A stretch of 64,000 bases of DNA from Gracilaria domingensis (GCA_022539475.1 VCMS01000003.1:270983-334982), one strand, 5' to 3'. Positions 41,182 to 51,835 are shown, counted from the first letter of the stretch. Notes: generated by a model not told the origin, from the sequence alone. Translations and numbers: made by a program.

Positions 41182-43554
41182 ATGTGCAGCTTCTGCATGA
41201 CGGTTATTTCTTCCTTGCGTTGGTTTTTCGTCTTCTTGTTTTGCACTCTGCATTCTACCAGTGCTCAACATCGATTTTCTCTTACGCTCTTGGATACTGC
41301 GACTCCGAGGCGTCCCTCTCCTCGCAGCGATCATCTTTCGGTAGTTGTAAACTCCGGGAGCGGCCCTTTGCTTATCATTCACGGTGGTAGAGATGCACAT
41401 GGTGCGAAGTCTGACACCTGGACTTACATCGTCGCCCAGAATAAATGGGGACTTCTTGCCGGCGATGCTCTCGGCTCAAATGAACGACCTCCTCCCCTTT
41501 ACGGCGCGGTTGGTGGTTATCGTTTTGTGGATGGAGAAAACTCTCCATTTCTCTACGTTGCGCTAGGAACGAGTGATGGAATGAGGTCTTTGAATACTGA
41601 AATGTGGGTTATGGAATTTAAGAACTTCACGTGGCGGCGCGTAGCCGTCGATGGGGAGAAACCAGAGCCCCGTTTTGGCGCTATCGGTAGTTTGGAGAGG
41701 TTCAGTAAACCGGATGGAACTGTCCAACCAGCTCTCATTATCAGTCATGGGTACGGCAGAAGCGGTCCTCTGAGCGACACTTATAAATGTACTTTCGATG
41801 AAAAGGATCCGTATCGAGCGTCATGGACGAGATTACGTAGACCTGTCTCACAATATTCAACACGAAACCCACACTCCATGTGGTATCAAGCAAGTTCTTT
41901 CACTGCCAATCGCGACATTGTCGTCTTCGGTGGATGTTACGCTAGTGAAGGAACGGGAGGAATATGTCCTAACAACGATGTTTGGCTTCTCGAGTACAAA
42001 CAAGAAGAAAGTAATGCTGTGGCTGCTCTCCAAACTCTTCCAGAATCAAATTCTAGTTCCTTCAGAGAAGAAGCTATCCGGTGGCAGATCCTACCAAGAG
42101 GACCGGCTCCTAGGGTTGGCGCAGCAATGGCACAGGGTCTTAATTCTTTCGAGGGTGCTTACGAAAGCCGGTTGGGTATCGCTGTTTTATACAGTGGTTC
42201 TCAGGATACAACCAGCTTGCCTTCTGATCACATCATTTCTGCTCATAAGGTTGACGGCAGCGAAATTGATCTCGTCTCCACTCAAGCTCGTACCTGGCTG
42301 AGAGAACGAATTAACTTCGATGGGCCTAAAGAATTAGAGAAGAAAGCGTTCATGCCGCGAAAGGGAGCATCTTTGGATATCGTTAGAAATAGAACCGAAG
42401 ATGATGATCTTGATGTACCAAACGAGTTCTTTCTGTTCTTCGGCGGAGAACTCGAGAACGGGCAGTTTTCCAATGAATTGATGAGAATATCGTTCGATGG
42501 TTTCCTGGAATCAGATTTGATCGAGGGCTCAGCAAGATATATATCCCGCCCGTTTGTTCATGGTTTGCTGATGTTTACTGCGTGGGGAGTGCTGATGAGC
42601 GCAGGTTCGTTCGTTGCAAGATATCTGAAGCAGCCAAATGGGCGACCTAAGTACTTCATGGTTCATCTTCTTCTTCAAACGCTTGGGCTCATTCTTACTT
42701 GGATAGGCGTTGCACTTGCGATTCAGGGTAGACGGAATACCTCTACTCCATTTCTACATGCTCGATTGGGAATTGCCTTGATTATTCTTGCCTCTTTGCA
42801 ACCTGTGGTCGCATCCGTGGGAATAGTTGCCCAAATGCGTGTTAATCCCGTGCTGTTATTTGTCAGCAAGCCAGATGCTCCCAAACTGGTACTCAGTCGA
42901 TGTCGTTTGTTACATCGAATCATCGGCGTGGTCGTCCTCGCAATGGGGTGGCTGAATATTACTCTGGGTTTGTTTTTAATCGTTGCTCCCACAATTCTTT
43001 GGGTGCACTGGCTAGTATTCGCGATCATGATGGTTGTTACCGCCGGCTGGTTGGAACTAATGAGACGCAAGGGCAGCGCAAGGATTATCACGAGAGCAAT
43101 TTCAAACAACAGAGCAAGTGTCGAAAGACCTTCATCTGTTCTCGGGAGAGTCATGCGATCTATACGAGGGGACTCGACAGCAAAGCTGGGAATGGATGAA
43201 GATATTAATGGAATCGCGGGAAGGATATCGCAATCTGATAGCATAAAGGAGGCCAGGCCGGAGGATGAAATAGCCCCAGATAGCACCGTAACAAAGAATC
43301 GGGCGCGGGCTGGAAGATACGTGGTTATTGAGGATTTTGTAGAGTCGGACGTTGTCCGTCAGCTTGTCGAACAAGAGAGAGCTCAGCAACGTACAGAGAA
43401 AGAAAAGGAAGAGCAACTTGCAGAGGAACGCAGAGAAAGAGAGAGTGCTAATGGGCTCGATAGAGATCAGGAAGATTTTGATATCTTTGGTTTCCAAAGA
43501 TCAATATCGGAAGCAACCTCAATGTATACCTATCGCGATCCTGACGCGTATTAG
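41182..43554 (+). CDS. Secreted/membrane kelch-cytochrome b561 fusion protein
   Basis: A 790-residue intronless protein. A signal peptide (SLRWFFVFLFCTLHSTSA) leads into a kelch-type propeller of about 5-6 blades (residues ~45-445; motifs LLIIHGGRDAHG, LIISHGYGRSG, IVVFGGCYASEG, FFLFFGGELENG). Then comes a six-helix cytochrome b561 domain (~450-630). Four His stand in the right helices: His460 (FVHGLLMF), His495 (FMVHLLLQ), His526 (LHARLG) and His578 (LLHRIIG), enough for two b-type haems. Such domains pass electrons across a membrane, usually from ascorbate to ferric iron. A charged cytosolic tail with a Glu/Arg coiled coil ends the protein. The ATG at 41182 is the first in frame; 41197 is possible. 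Confidence 0.85.
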   Translation: MCSFCMTVISSLRWFFVFLFCTLHSTSAQHRFSLTLLDTATPRRPSPRSDHLSVVVNSGSGPLLIIHGGRDAHGAKSDTWTYIVAQNKWGLLAGDALGSNERPPPLYGAVGGYRFVDGENSPFLYVALGTSDGMRSLNTEMWVMEFKNFTWRRVAVDGEKPEPRFGAIGSLERFSKPDGTVQPALIISHGYGRSGPLSDTYKCTFDEKDPYRASWTRLRRPVSQYSTRNPHSMWYQASSFTANRDIVVFGGCYASEGTGGICPNNDVWLLEYKQEESNAVAALQTLPESNSSSFREEAIRWQILPRGPAPRVGAAMAQGLNSFEGAYESRLGIAVLYSGSQDTTSLPSDHIISAHKVDGSEIDLVSTQARTWLRERINFDGPKELEKKAFMPRKGASLDIVRNRTEDDDLDVPNEFFLFFGGELENGQFSNELMRISFDGFLESDLIEGSARYISRPFVHGLLMFTAWGVLMSAGSFVARYLKQPNGRPKYFMVHLLLQTLGLILTWIGVALAIQGRRNTSTPFLHARLGIALIILASLQPVVASVGIVAQMRVNPVLLFVSKPDAPKLVLSRCRLLHRIIGVVVLAMGWLNITLGLFLIVAPTILWVHWLVFAIMMVVTAGWLELMRRKGSARIITRAISNNRASVERPSSVLGRVMRSIRGDSTAKLGMDEDINGIAGRISQSDSIKEARPEDEIAPDSTVTKNRARAGRYVVIEDFVESDVVRQLVEQERAQQRTEKEKEEQLAEERRERESANGLDRDQEDFDIFGFQRSISEATSMYTYRDPDAY

Positions 43555-44478
43555 ATGTACACTCAGTAGCAATATGAGCTTCGAAGGGACTATGTATATA
43601 TATTGCTCCACGACCCCAGTCCACAACAAACTTACTTTCAAGGTCATGGGAAACACTTGAAATAGAGGAGAATTGGCTGCATCCTTGGTACTCTTGCATT
43701 GAAATTGGCCAGGTACATTATTATATGTAAACCAGAAGGACGGGATCGACAATCGCGTGTAAGCAGGTCTTCTGCATCATGAGCAAATGGTGTCCCGTGA
43801 ACAACGGCTCTTTCAAGCGTTTTACACGGGCATGAACACAGAATTCGCTATTAACGCTGCTGACATTTCAAGTCTGATCATCATCTCCCTTTGCACATGG
43901 GCAAGGCCGTGGCCCTCTGCAAACTCCGCATGACTATTCAGCAGAAAGTCTTCATCCGTGACCTCCTAACTGCACATAGGCTTCTTCCGTTCTTTGCTCG
44001 ATCATGGATGACAGATGACGATGACAGGCAATAATCGTTTTCAATTTTCAATTGAGTTTGGGTCTGGTCTCAAGATGTGGCCTTTTCAAACTACAGAAGT
44101 GGACTGGCTGACATCAACGAGGGAAAGTATGAAAGTGAGCAGCGGCTGAGCTGCTGCTTGTTTGGCCAATTCAAATCTTTGTCCAAGATTGCCAAAAAAA
44201 GAAGTGATGCATTTTCTGCTCTTCTGCGTAGCAAGCCTTGGTGAGCGTGACTAGTTATGAAGGGCACTGCCCCGCCAAAGGTGCTCTTCTGCGCCGCACC
44301 TCCCTCTTCAGACATCGATTGGAATGTTGGAACGAGAGTCACCCAGCTATCATAAGCGCAACGCCAGCATAGCACAAACCGTATCGCACCATCTGCAAGC
44401 GCTACAATTTGTTTCTAATCTGCCAAAAAGTGCCACCGCAAGAAAGCACTTTTGAGTCTCCATATCCAAACTTCCGAC
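43555..44478. other. Intergenic, no gene seen
   Basis: About 0.9 kb between the kelch-b561 gene and PEX3, both plus strand. Only short frames without features. Confidence 0.5.
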
Positions 44479-45576
44479 ATGCAGCCCGCACCGGCAGGCC
44501 AGTTTGGTGCGCTGATGCGTTTTGTGCGAAGAAACTCTGGGCGCCTCACTGCCCTCACCCTTACCGCCGGCGGTTTGGTCGCCGCTTACACATATTTCAG
44601 AAGGCAGATGAACACGGTGAATTCAAGTATCGAAGCCGAGAGAGCTGCCGGCGCTCGAAGTCTTCGAGCAATATTTCTCTCAAACAAGAGTACGATCCGA
44701 ACAGCGTATGTAGCTTTATTACCAGAGCTGGGTGCCATTCTTGCCGCCTGTGAAAACATTGAATGTTCTGCTGTGCTAGGGAGGCTAAGGGAACGGCCTG
44801 GGTTGGAGGAGAAAGCTTTGCTTTGGGAAAAACTTAAGATTGCAAGCACAACTCATCTAGTAACTGCCATATATCTTGTTTCTGTCGTATACGCCACAGT
44901 TTCGCTGCAGATTAATCTACTTGCCCGTTACACCGGCTATTACGGTGACGCTCCTGTTCAAAACTTGCCTTTTGGGGATTTACAATCTAGCACCTCAAGA
45001 AGATTTCTAGATTTATGTCGCTGCGTTCTGAATGATATCAACATTGAAGAAATAGCGAAACAAGTGGAGCGAGCAGTGTTGGAAACAATCAAGGACGTTA
45101 GGCTTACTGCCGTTTATGATGCGCAGAAGGTAGAATGCTTACTGGCGAATTGCATAACCGCCATGCGTGACGGCGAAGGAAAGACATCCACGGCGCGGTT
45201 ACCTGAGGACTGGTTTCGAGCAGAGATCGATTCGGATGAAGAAACCGATAACAATCTACGCTGGCTCCATGAAGAGTCTTTAGACTTATGCGAATGCTTG
45301 GATGTTTCTGGGGTCGTAGAAAACTATTGCTTTGATGCTGTTCGATATGTTCGTGAAAAACTATCAGACGAAATGTCGCCAGGAAGTGCAAAAGGATTGC
45401 CTTTCGCTCACTTGCTTGCAAGGTTTGAAAAAGCCACCAAGGCTTTGTTTGCGGGAGGAGTAGAATCTACACTGCGGAGCAACGAATCAGGAGTCCACTT
45501 TTCTGCATGCGTCTTCTTGTCAGGCGAGAAAGAAGTGCACCGACCGACAAGTTCGGTCACATCTGAAAGATCATAG
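44479..45576 (+). CDS. PEX3: Peroxisome biogenesis factor PEX3
   Basis: A 365-residue homologue of peroxin-3, the peroxisomal membrane protein that docks PEX19 and inserts other membrane proteins. The N-terminus has a basic patch and one membrane anchor (LTALTLTAGGLVAAYTYF, about 21-38), followed by the cytosolic helical domain. Family landmarks are FLSNKSTIRTAYVALLPEL, ALLWEKLKIASTTHLVTAIY and SLQINLLARYTGYYG (the PEX19-binding side). The C-terminus is less conserved. Length matches the family (about 370). The start MQPAPAGQF at 44479 is the first ATG; the frame also extends to an upstream TTG. Confidence 0.85.
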   Translation: MQPAPAGQFGALMRFVRRNSGRLTALTLTAGGLVAAYTYFRRQMNTVNSSIEAERAAGARSLRAIFLSNKSTIRTAYVALLPELGAILAACENIECSAVLGRLRERPGLEEKALLWEKLKIASTTHLVTAIYLVSVVYATVSLQINLLARYTGYYGDAPVQNLPFGDLQSSTSRRFLDLCRCVLNDINIEEIAKQVERAVLETIKDVRLTAVYDAQKVECLLANCITAMRDGEGKTSTARLPEDWFRAEIDSDEETDNNLRWLHEESLDLCECLDVSGVVENYCFDAVRYVREKLSDEMSPGSAKGLPFAHLLARFEKATKALFAGGVESTLRSNESGVHFSACVFLSGEKEVHRPTSSVTSERS

Positions 45577-46860
45577 AACTTGCTCATACACTGAACTAAC
45601 TCATTCTTCGAAACTGGATACAAAGTCGTTAGACAAAAAGACAGGAAACGGATAACGTCGCGGGTTGAAGCGAAGCAATGTGGGAAACCTTGACATGTAT
45701 CATTCGGGCACGCAACATATCGGCTGGGTATTCAAATGGAAAATAGGACGTTCTCCTAATAACTCCCACAAATGAACCAAGCTTCAAGTTCTCGCCCGTG
45801 AATGCTGCATTGGAAGATCACTGCTTTGGGGGCGGAGAGACAGACAGAGAGTGATCCAACTATTGCTGTACTTGGTGATAATCTTTTCTATTCCACCTTT
45901 GCCAACTGTGATATGAGTCCCATATGTCAGCCAAAGAAACAGCAGCGGCGACGGTTCGCGAAATGCTCCTGCCTTGTTGTTCTTGTTGTCAGGGCTTCGG
46001 TCAGCGTCACGTGTGACGTTGACAAGCGGTACCTTAATAAACCATACCATCCTTTTCCGTACTCAATAAGCATTGAATCAGGATCTTACTGATCCCATAA
46101 TCGCGCAATAACGCCACCCTAAAGTACGTGTAGCCCTGCAATTAATGAAAGTGCATGAGTCTAATAACTTGCTTTACCCCATGACATGAGGGTGCGAACT
46201 TTTGGTCGTTGCGCTGTTCGAACCTTCTCGAACCTTCTCGACAAAGATACAGCGAGAGAGACGTCTGTTTATTGCGTGCTTGGCACACCCTGATGACCCA
46301 AATCGACCTTGAGTGTAGCCCCTGTGAAGGGTTAACGAAATGGCGCGAACTTTGTGCTTGTGCATCATTGTCATTGCTGAGAGCCCCCCCGAAGGTAAAA
46401 TTTGTGACCAATGCTGTGAAGCCAGCTGTACATCGTTCATGTCTTCCACCTTTGCTCTGTCAGAAAGTCGTAATCTGCGGGCCAAACTTTGCGTGCTTGC
46501 CATCCTGTTTGGCCGCTCGCCGACGCTGCATCTCTCCGCGGGCGGGCTAGCAAGTCACCCGAGGCTTATTCAACCAGAACGCAATTCGGGTTGTACATCG
46601 GACTGAGGAAGAGCTTAGAAGAAACCGACAATTTCGACGTGATGGTTTATTCGAGGCGACGATTATCGTGAGGGTACATGGCTGTCTACTTTGCATACCT
46701 CCGACGTCGAGCGCGCCAAATTTCAAAGACCTAGAGCAGATTCCAACTCAAGGAGAGGACGCTGCTCACCATATGTACATGGTGACAAAGGGGGCTTGTG
46801 AGATGTAGTTACACATTTGTTGTCAGTTGCAATCCCAGCTACGTGGTACTGGCCACACTC
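45577..46860. other. Intergenic, no gene seen
   Basis: About 1.3 kb between the convergent ends of PEX3 and the KH gene. A 10-bp direct repeat (TTCTCGAACC twice, near 46216-46235) is the only structure seen. Confidence 0.5.
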
Positions 46861-49215
46861 TTATCGGTCTGGCTGTTCTATCTCACTCGGTATCGGTGCT
46901 GAATTTTGGACTGTATCGTTTGGTTGTTGATCAAGGTGAGAGCTCACTTCCGCGTTTTCGTTCGGTGGCACCGAACCCAAAGGCTGCACTTGGGCAAATG
47001 GTTGCGTGTGCATTTGAGCCTGCGCTTGTGCTTGTGCCTGGGCGTGAGCAAACATCTGGGCTTGTGCATGTGCTTCACGAGGGAACACTCGCGTGTTCGC
47101 CATTCCCGGATAAATGTGCTGATGCTGCATCTGAGACGCCATCGGGTGGAACGGTGAAGGAAACATGACAAACCCGGGATTAGCTTCGCCTCCCACCATG
47201 TTTACTGGAGGAGCTAGACCATCCAATTGTTGCTGTGCTTGGCCAACCATGGGAGCTGCTAATTGGGATTCTTGTTCCGCCTGTGGCTGGCCTGGTGGAG
47301 GGGTTTGATCATGAAGAACTTGCTGTTGTGAAGACGGAGGCTGCTGAGATTGGTGCAACGCGGGGTTGAAAGGGATCTGAGCGGCCTGCTGTGCAAACTG
47401 GCGATGTTGTTGCAATGGTGCGACATTGTTATATCCAAAATATGGCATGTAAGCCATTGGTGGATGGCGACTATGGGAGTTATTGGGGTCAGTAAGGTCA
47501 ACGACTGGAGAAAACGTATGCATTTGGCCATTGGAGTACTCCGCCTCGTAGACGTTTGGCATGACGTACTGCAGACCAGGCGGCTGGCCCGGTGCTAGCG
47601 GCATGCCATGCGTGCTGACCAGTGGAGATTGAAAAGTAGTAGGGGGATGTATGGTAGTAAGCATGTTGACGTTGATCTTGTTGGCGATCATGGCCTTGGC
47701 ATCCTCCACTTGAGCCCTGGAACCTGTTATGGTAATGGGGCGACTGCCGTCGCTACGTACGCTGTTGTCGTCCTTGGCAACTTGAATGCCCGCTCCTGAC
47801 TTCATTTGCAACTCTCGTATGGTAATTCCCTTCTTGCCTATGATTAGACCCACCTTTTCGTTTGGAACGGCCAATGTCTCCATGAAGAACGGCTGACCTT
47901 TGTACGTAGAGCCTGGCGGCAAGCCTCCATGGTGCGAGGGACGTCTTGAACGAGCATCGTTAACAATCTCCGATACAAGCTGATGGGCTGTAGCAATGGC
48001 TTCCTCTGTTCCAGAGATAAGAATGGAACGGTCATCTGAACCTGGAGCGGCCTTTCTGTCCGGGGTGACTTTGATCTCAGCACCTGATCTATCTTGCAAA
48101 CTCTTTATAGTTTCCCCATTGCGACCTATTACAAGACCGACACAAGATGTGGGCACGTAGACAGTTTTACACATGTCAGAGGTAGAAGACTTGGTTGACA
48201 TGTGATTGCTAGACTGTATTGAGGATGAGAAATGAGAACGGGGGTCCATGGAGGTGCTGTGATGAGAAGGATAATGCGACGATGGACGAGGCCGTTCCAC
48301 AATTTCATTGACAAGTTGAGCTGCGGTCTCGTACTGGGCTCGGGTGCCAAAAATAGTGAAAAGCTTGCGATCTTCACGAACAGTGTCGTTGTGTACTTGA
48401 ATAGCAGCGCCGGACTTTTCTTGCAGAGAGCGTATGACGGCACCGTGGCCGCCAATAACGGCTCCTACGCGCTCCTGCGGAACCCACAGCTGGAAAGTGT
48501 GCTGCTGGTTATGGTTGTGTAACAGGGGATGTTGATGGTGGCGACGATTTTGTTGAGCTACTTGAGCGACATGCTGCGGACTGATCGGAATGATTTGCTG
48601 GTGCGGAATGGGCATGATAGGTAACGTAGATGGATATTCCATGGCAGCGTTGAGAGAGAGGTCGCTAAAGGAAGACACCATGTTGAAAGGTGGAGGATGG
48701 TGTGACGGGCGAGAGGTCTCGAGCGGCGCAGACTCGATAATAGATTGCGGGGGTTGAGTGCGCGCATTGGAAGGCTCGGACGAAGAAAGCGGTTTAGACG
48801 CGGGGCGTTGCTGCAGCGAGTGCGAGTCAGACGATTGATGGAGATTAGATTGCAGCTGTGCGGCGACGTGGTTGGCGTCGGGCGCTTGAAGGATGTGTTC
48901 GGCGGGCGTGACGACGGGAGTGTCAGACTGCGCGACGCGCAGAGAGTCGTGCATGGCGGAGGCGTGCGCGTGTGACGAGGAGCCGTTGGGATGGATGGTT
49001 GAGGAATGGGACTGGGTTTGAGGGGGTGGCGGGATGACGGAGGTGTCGAGGTCGAGATGGGCGGGCTTCGCGGGGGGTTGTGCGGCGGGGTCGCGATCCA
49101 TGGGGCGGAGCGAGAGTGCGGGGTGCTTTGCGGAGGGGGGATCGGAGGCAGTGGCGGTGTCGTGGAGAGTGGTGTTGGCGGTGGTGGTGGCCTCGTCAGC
49201 AGCAACTTGAGCCAT
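46861..49215 (-). CDS. Three-KH-domain RNA-binding protein (FUBP/PCBP-like)
   Basis: A 784-residue protein with three KH domains at about 240-306, 348-420 and 443-515. Each keeps the nucleic-acid-binding GxxG loop: GGHG (255-258), GRNG (364-367) and GKKG (460-463). The VG(A/L)(V/I)IG and I(R/K)xLQ framework is clear in all. The first 235 residues are disordered (Thr, Pro, His, Ser). The tail beyond 515 is rich in Gln, His and Pro and includes an Ala-Gln repeat (AQAQAQAQAQ). Relatives bind C-rich or AU-rich single-stranded RNA or DNA and control mRNA stability, splicing or translation. Here the nearby long G/C homopolymers are a curious coincidence. The start is the ATG at 49215. No intron is required. 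Confidence 0.85.
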   Translation of the reverse strand: MAQVAADEATTTANTTLHDTATASDPPSAKHPALSLRPMDRDPAAQPPAKPAHLDLDTSVIPPPPQTQSHSSTIHPNGSSSHAHASAMHDSLRVAQSDTPVVTPAEHILQAPDANHVAAQLQSNLHQSSDSHSLQQRPASKPLSSSEPSNARTQPPQSIIESAPLETSRPSHHPPPFNMVSSFSDLSLNAAMEYPSTLPIMPIPHQQIIPISPQHVAQVAQQNRRHHQHPLLHNHNQQHTFQLWVPQERVGAVIGGHGAVIRSLQEKSGAAIQVHNDTVREDRKLFTIFGTRAQYETAAQLVNEIVERPRPSSHYPSHHSTSMDPRSHFSSSIQSSNHMSTKSSTSDMCKTVYVPTSCVGLVIGRNGETIKSLQDRSGAEIKVTPDRKAAPGSDDRSILISGTEEAIATAHQLVSEIVNDARSRRPSHHGGLPPGSTYKGQPFFMETLAVPNEKVGLIIGKKGITIRELQMKSGAGIQVAKDDNSVRSDGSRPITITGSRAQVEDAKAMIANKINVNMLTTIHPPTTFQSPLVSTHGMPLAPGQPPGLQYVMPNVYEAEYSNGQMHTFSPVVDLTDPNNSHSRHPPMAYMPYFGYNNVAPLQQHRQFAQQAAQIPFNPALHQSQQPPSSQQQVLHDQTPPPGQPQAEQESQLAAPMVGQAQQQLDGLAPPVNMVGGEANPGFVMFPSPFHPMASQMQHQHIYPGMANTRVFPREAHAQAQMFAHAQAQAQAQAQMHTQPFAQVQPLGSVPPNENAEVSSHLDQQPNDTVQNSAPIPSEIEQPDR

Positions 49216-49879
49216 AGGTAGTTAGATGGAGGCAGAGTGGTGTGCGGGTTGGCGGATTAGGCACGCAGATGGGCAAGGGCGATGGCAGGAGACAGCGAAG
49301 GGGGCGAAAAGATCATGCGTTGGGTGCGCGCGACGGGGAGGAGTGAGTGCAGACAGCAGCGGGGGGGGGGGGGGGGGGTGATGGAGTGGGGGTTGAGGCG
49401 GGCGCGGTGGGAGGGGGGTGATGGTAGAAGGGGTGCGAAATTTGCCAAGGAGGTAAATGTACGGTAAGCTTGGGAGAGGGGCCGGAGGGGGGGTGCAGGG
49501 GGGCGGGGGAGAAGAAGCACGGGTGGTTGGGGAATGAGGGGCGGCAGCGGCGGAGGGGGGACGAGCGGACGGTGCGGGCAAGCGCGCGGCGCGGGCGTGC
49601 TGTTGGAGCGTCGGTGGGGGGGAGCTGTGCTTGACGGTGAGCGATTGGGGCGGAGCAGGCGCGGCGGGCGGCGCGGCGCATGGGGCGCCAAGAAAAGGCG
49701 CCTGGCGCGCGCCAAAACAGCGCCCACCACCGCGCTGTATGCGCCCGCCGCGCGCCCGCTACTGTACCGCTTCGGACGTGCGCGCCCACCCCCGTCGCGC
49801 CGTTATTACGCGCGTATTAGACGCTGCGCGCCACCTCTCCCCCCACCCCCCCGTACGCCCTTCCGCGTCCCCCTTCGAT
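49216..49879. promoter_or_regulatory. G-rich divergent promoter region with G18 run
   Basis: About 660 bp between the KH gene start (minus) and the SDR start (plus). It is purine-rich with many G runs, including an uninterrupted G18 (49361-49378), and could form G-quadruplexes. ORFs on both strands are compositional. Confidence 0.55.
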
Positions 49880-50842
49880 ATGCGCTCGGCGTTCGCGGCG
49901 GCGGCGCCTGTGTGGGGAGCGCGCGCGCGAGGCGCGCCGCGGCGCGACGGTCGGCGTCGCGCGGCCAGCATGAGCGGTTCGTTTGGCGTGGTGATCACCG
50001 GCTCTACTAAAGGCGTGGGGCGCGCGCTGGCGCGGCAGTTTGTGGGCGAGAACGACGCGGTGGTGGTGTCGTCGCGCACGGCCGATGCGGTGCGGCAGAC
50101 GGTGGAGACGTTGCGCGCGGAGAACCCGGGCGCGGCGGTGTTCGGCTGCGTGGCGGACGTGAGCGACGAGCAGCAGGTGGCCGAGCTGGGGCGGTTTGCG
50201 CGGCAGCACCTGCCATCGGTGGACGCGTTCATCTGCAACGCCGGCACGGTGGGCAAGCGCGCGGCGCTGCGCGACGCGCACGCGGACGACCTGCGCCGCG
50301 TGGTGAACACCAACCTGCTGGGGCCGCTGCTGTGCGCGCGGGAGGCGGTGCGCATTGCGGACGCGCAGCAGCGGCGCGTTCACGTGTTTGTGATGGACGG
50401 CAGCGGCACGATTGGCAACGCGACGGCGACGTACGCGGCGTACGGCGCGACGAAACGTAGCGTGCCGCAGCTGGTCAAGTCGCTCAACAAGGAGTGCGCG
50501 CGCGGCTGGTGCCGCTTCCACTGCCTGTCGCCGGGCATGGTGCTGACGGAGCTGCTGCTGGGCGAGAACCGCGAGCCGGCGGCGCGGCGCGTGTTCAACC
50601 TGCTGGCGGAGGAGCCGCGCACGGTGGCGGCGGAGCTGGTGCCGCGCGTGCGCGCCGTGCTGCGGCGCGACGCGCGCAGCACGTACATCCGCTTCCTGAC
50701 GGCGCCGCGCGCGGCGTGGCGGCTGGCGACGGGCTTCGCGCTGGGCTGGCGGCGCCACCGCTTCTTCGACGAGCGCACGGGCGCGCGCGTGGACGCGCGC
50801 GCCGGGCGCTACAGCGCGAGCGGCGTGCGCCGCAGCGAGTAG
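49880..50842 (+). CDS. Chlorophyll b reductase-like (NYC1/NOL-type) short-chain dehydrogenase
   Basis: A 320-residue SDR. The NAD(P) motif is TGSTKGVG (40-47), the structural motif CNAGT (119-123), and the catalytic set Ser175 (MDGSGT), Tyr188 and Lys192 (YAAYGATKR). Several blocks go beyond generic SDR and match NYC1/NOL chlorophyll(ide) b reductase: VFVMDGSGTIGN, SLNKE, HCLSPGMVLTELLLG, FNLLAEEPRTVA, and a C-terminal STYIRFLTAP segment. NYC1/NOL turn chlorophyll b into 7-hydroxymethyl chlorophyll a in the plastid. The first ~30 residues are Ala/Arg-rich, like a transit peptide. If the host is a red alga it should lack chlorophyll b, so the substrate would differ. Start ATG 49880; 49970 is a shorter option. 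Confidence 0.8.
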   Translation: MRSAFAAAAPVWGARARGAPRRDGRRRAASMSGSFGVVITGSTKGVGRALARQFVGENDAVVVSSRTADAVRQTVETLRAENPGAAVFGCVADVSDEQQVAELGRFARQHLPSVDAFICNAGTVGKRAALRDAHADDLRRVVNTNLLGPLLCAREAVRIADAQQRRVHVFVMDGSGTIGNATATYAAYGATKRSVPQLVKSLNKECARGWCRFHCLSPGMVLTELLLGENREPAARRVFNLLAEEPRTVAAELVPRVRAVLRRDARSTYIRFLTAPRAAWRLATGFALGWRRHRFFDERTGARVDARAGRYSASGVRRSE

Positions 50843-51577
50843 CGCGTGGCCGCTGGCCAGCCAATGGGCGCGGCTGTATTTTGCCAGTCATTCATGGAGC
50901 GCCCGCAGCCGCGGCGCGCAGTTCATGCCCGTCGGCCTGACGTCACCGTCACGCGCGCGCCGCCGCCGCCGCCTCTCGAGTGAGCGCCTTCGCGCTCAAT
51001 TCAACGCGCGGTGGAACCACCGACGTACTCGTGCATGCTCTGCATTCTGCGCGCCGCAACGCGCGCCGCGCGCCGCGCGCCGCGCTTTCCACCCGCGCGC
51101 CACTTGACACCAGGCGCGCATGGATGTGCCAACAACCGCGCCGCGCGCCGCCCTGTTTGACGCATCACGCCATCATGTCCAGATGCCGCCGCCAGCAACG
51201 TGGCGCCCGCCGCAATTACTGCTTCTCGGATCAACTTACTTGCCGCCCCGCGCGCCAGCTTGCCAACAGCCTACCACAGCGGCGCTTGCGTGCGTACCGT
51301 TGGTACCGCCTCGCGTGCGTTTCACGCGCAATGTCTTACGGTAACACTCTCACCCCCGGCCCCCCCCCCCCCCCCGCCCCGTTAGCAAAGCAAGCGCACT
51401 GCGCAGCCAGTGCCCACAGCCCGCGCGTGCTCGAATACAGCGCGAGCTGACGCGTGCGCGCAGCGCCGTGAAATTAGATCGCCGGCCCCCGCCAGTCTCT
51501 TCTCAAACAAAAGCCTCCAAGTTAGTTTAAACGCAAAAAAAAGGGGCGGAACAAGCCTCTCTACCAGTAAAAACCTC
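50843..51577. other. GC-rich convergent spacer with C16 run
   Basis: About 730 bp between the convergent SDR and zinc-finger genes. It contains C16 (51360-51375) and many GCGCGC blocks. No gene is supported. Confidence 0.5.
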
Positions 51578-51835
51578 TCACGCGTGCACCTGAAACAACG
51601 TCACATCCTCGTGCGCCGATCGGTTGTGCTTTTGTTGATGTCGCTTGAGGTGCGTCTTGTACCCGAATCTCGCCGAGCAAAACGTGCAAACGAACGGCTT
51701 CAGCTTGAGATGCACCGCCTGAATATGCCGGATCAGGTTGCCTCGCTTCTGGAAGCGGTGTCCGCACTTGCGACACGCGGGCACGTTCTGCCCGTCGCAC
51801 GTGATGTACCGTCTCACCTCCTTGTCCGTCGTCAT
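51578..51835 (-). CDS. Two-finger C2H2 zinc-finger segment overlapping the upstream ORF
   Basis: An 85-residue frame with two C2H2 fingers in tandem: CRKCGHRFQKRGNLIRHIQAVH, referred to as CRKC...HIQAVH, then LKPFVCTFC...HLKRHQQKH, joined by a TGEKP-like linker. The fingers are well formed and should bind DNA. Its ATG overlaps the stop of the 501-residue ORF (51832-53337) as ATGA, with the two in different frames. The finger frame stays open upstream as far as a TAG at about 51904-51906. I think that this is the C-terminal DNA-binding end of the same protein, joined by an unresolved intron or frameshift. It could also be a separate small protein. Confidence 0.75.
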   Translation of the reverse strand: MTTDKEVRRYITCDGQNVPACRKCGHRFQKRGNLIRHIQAVHLKLKPFVCTFCSARFGYKTHLKRHQQKHNRSAHEDVTLFQVHA

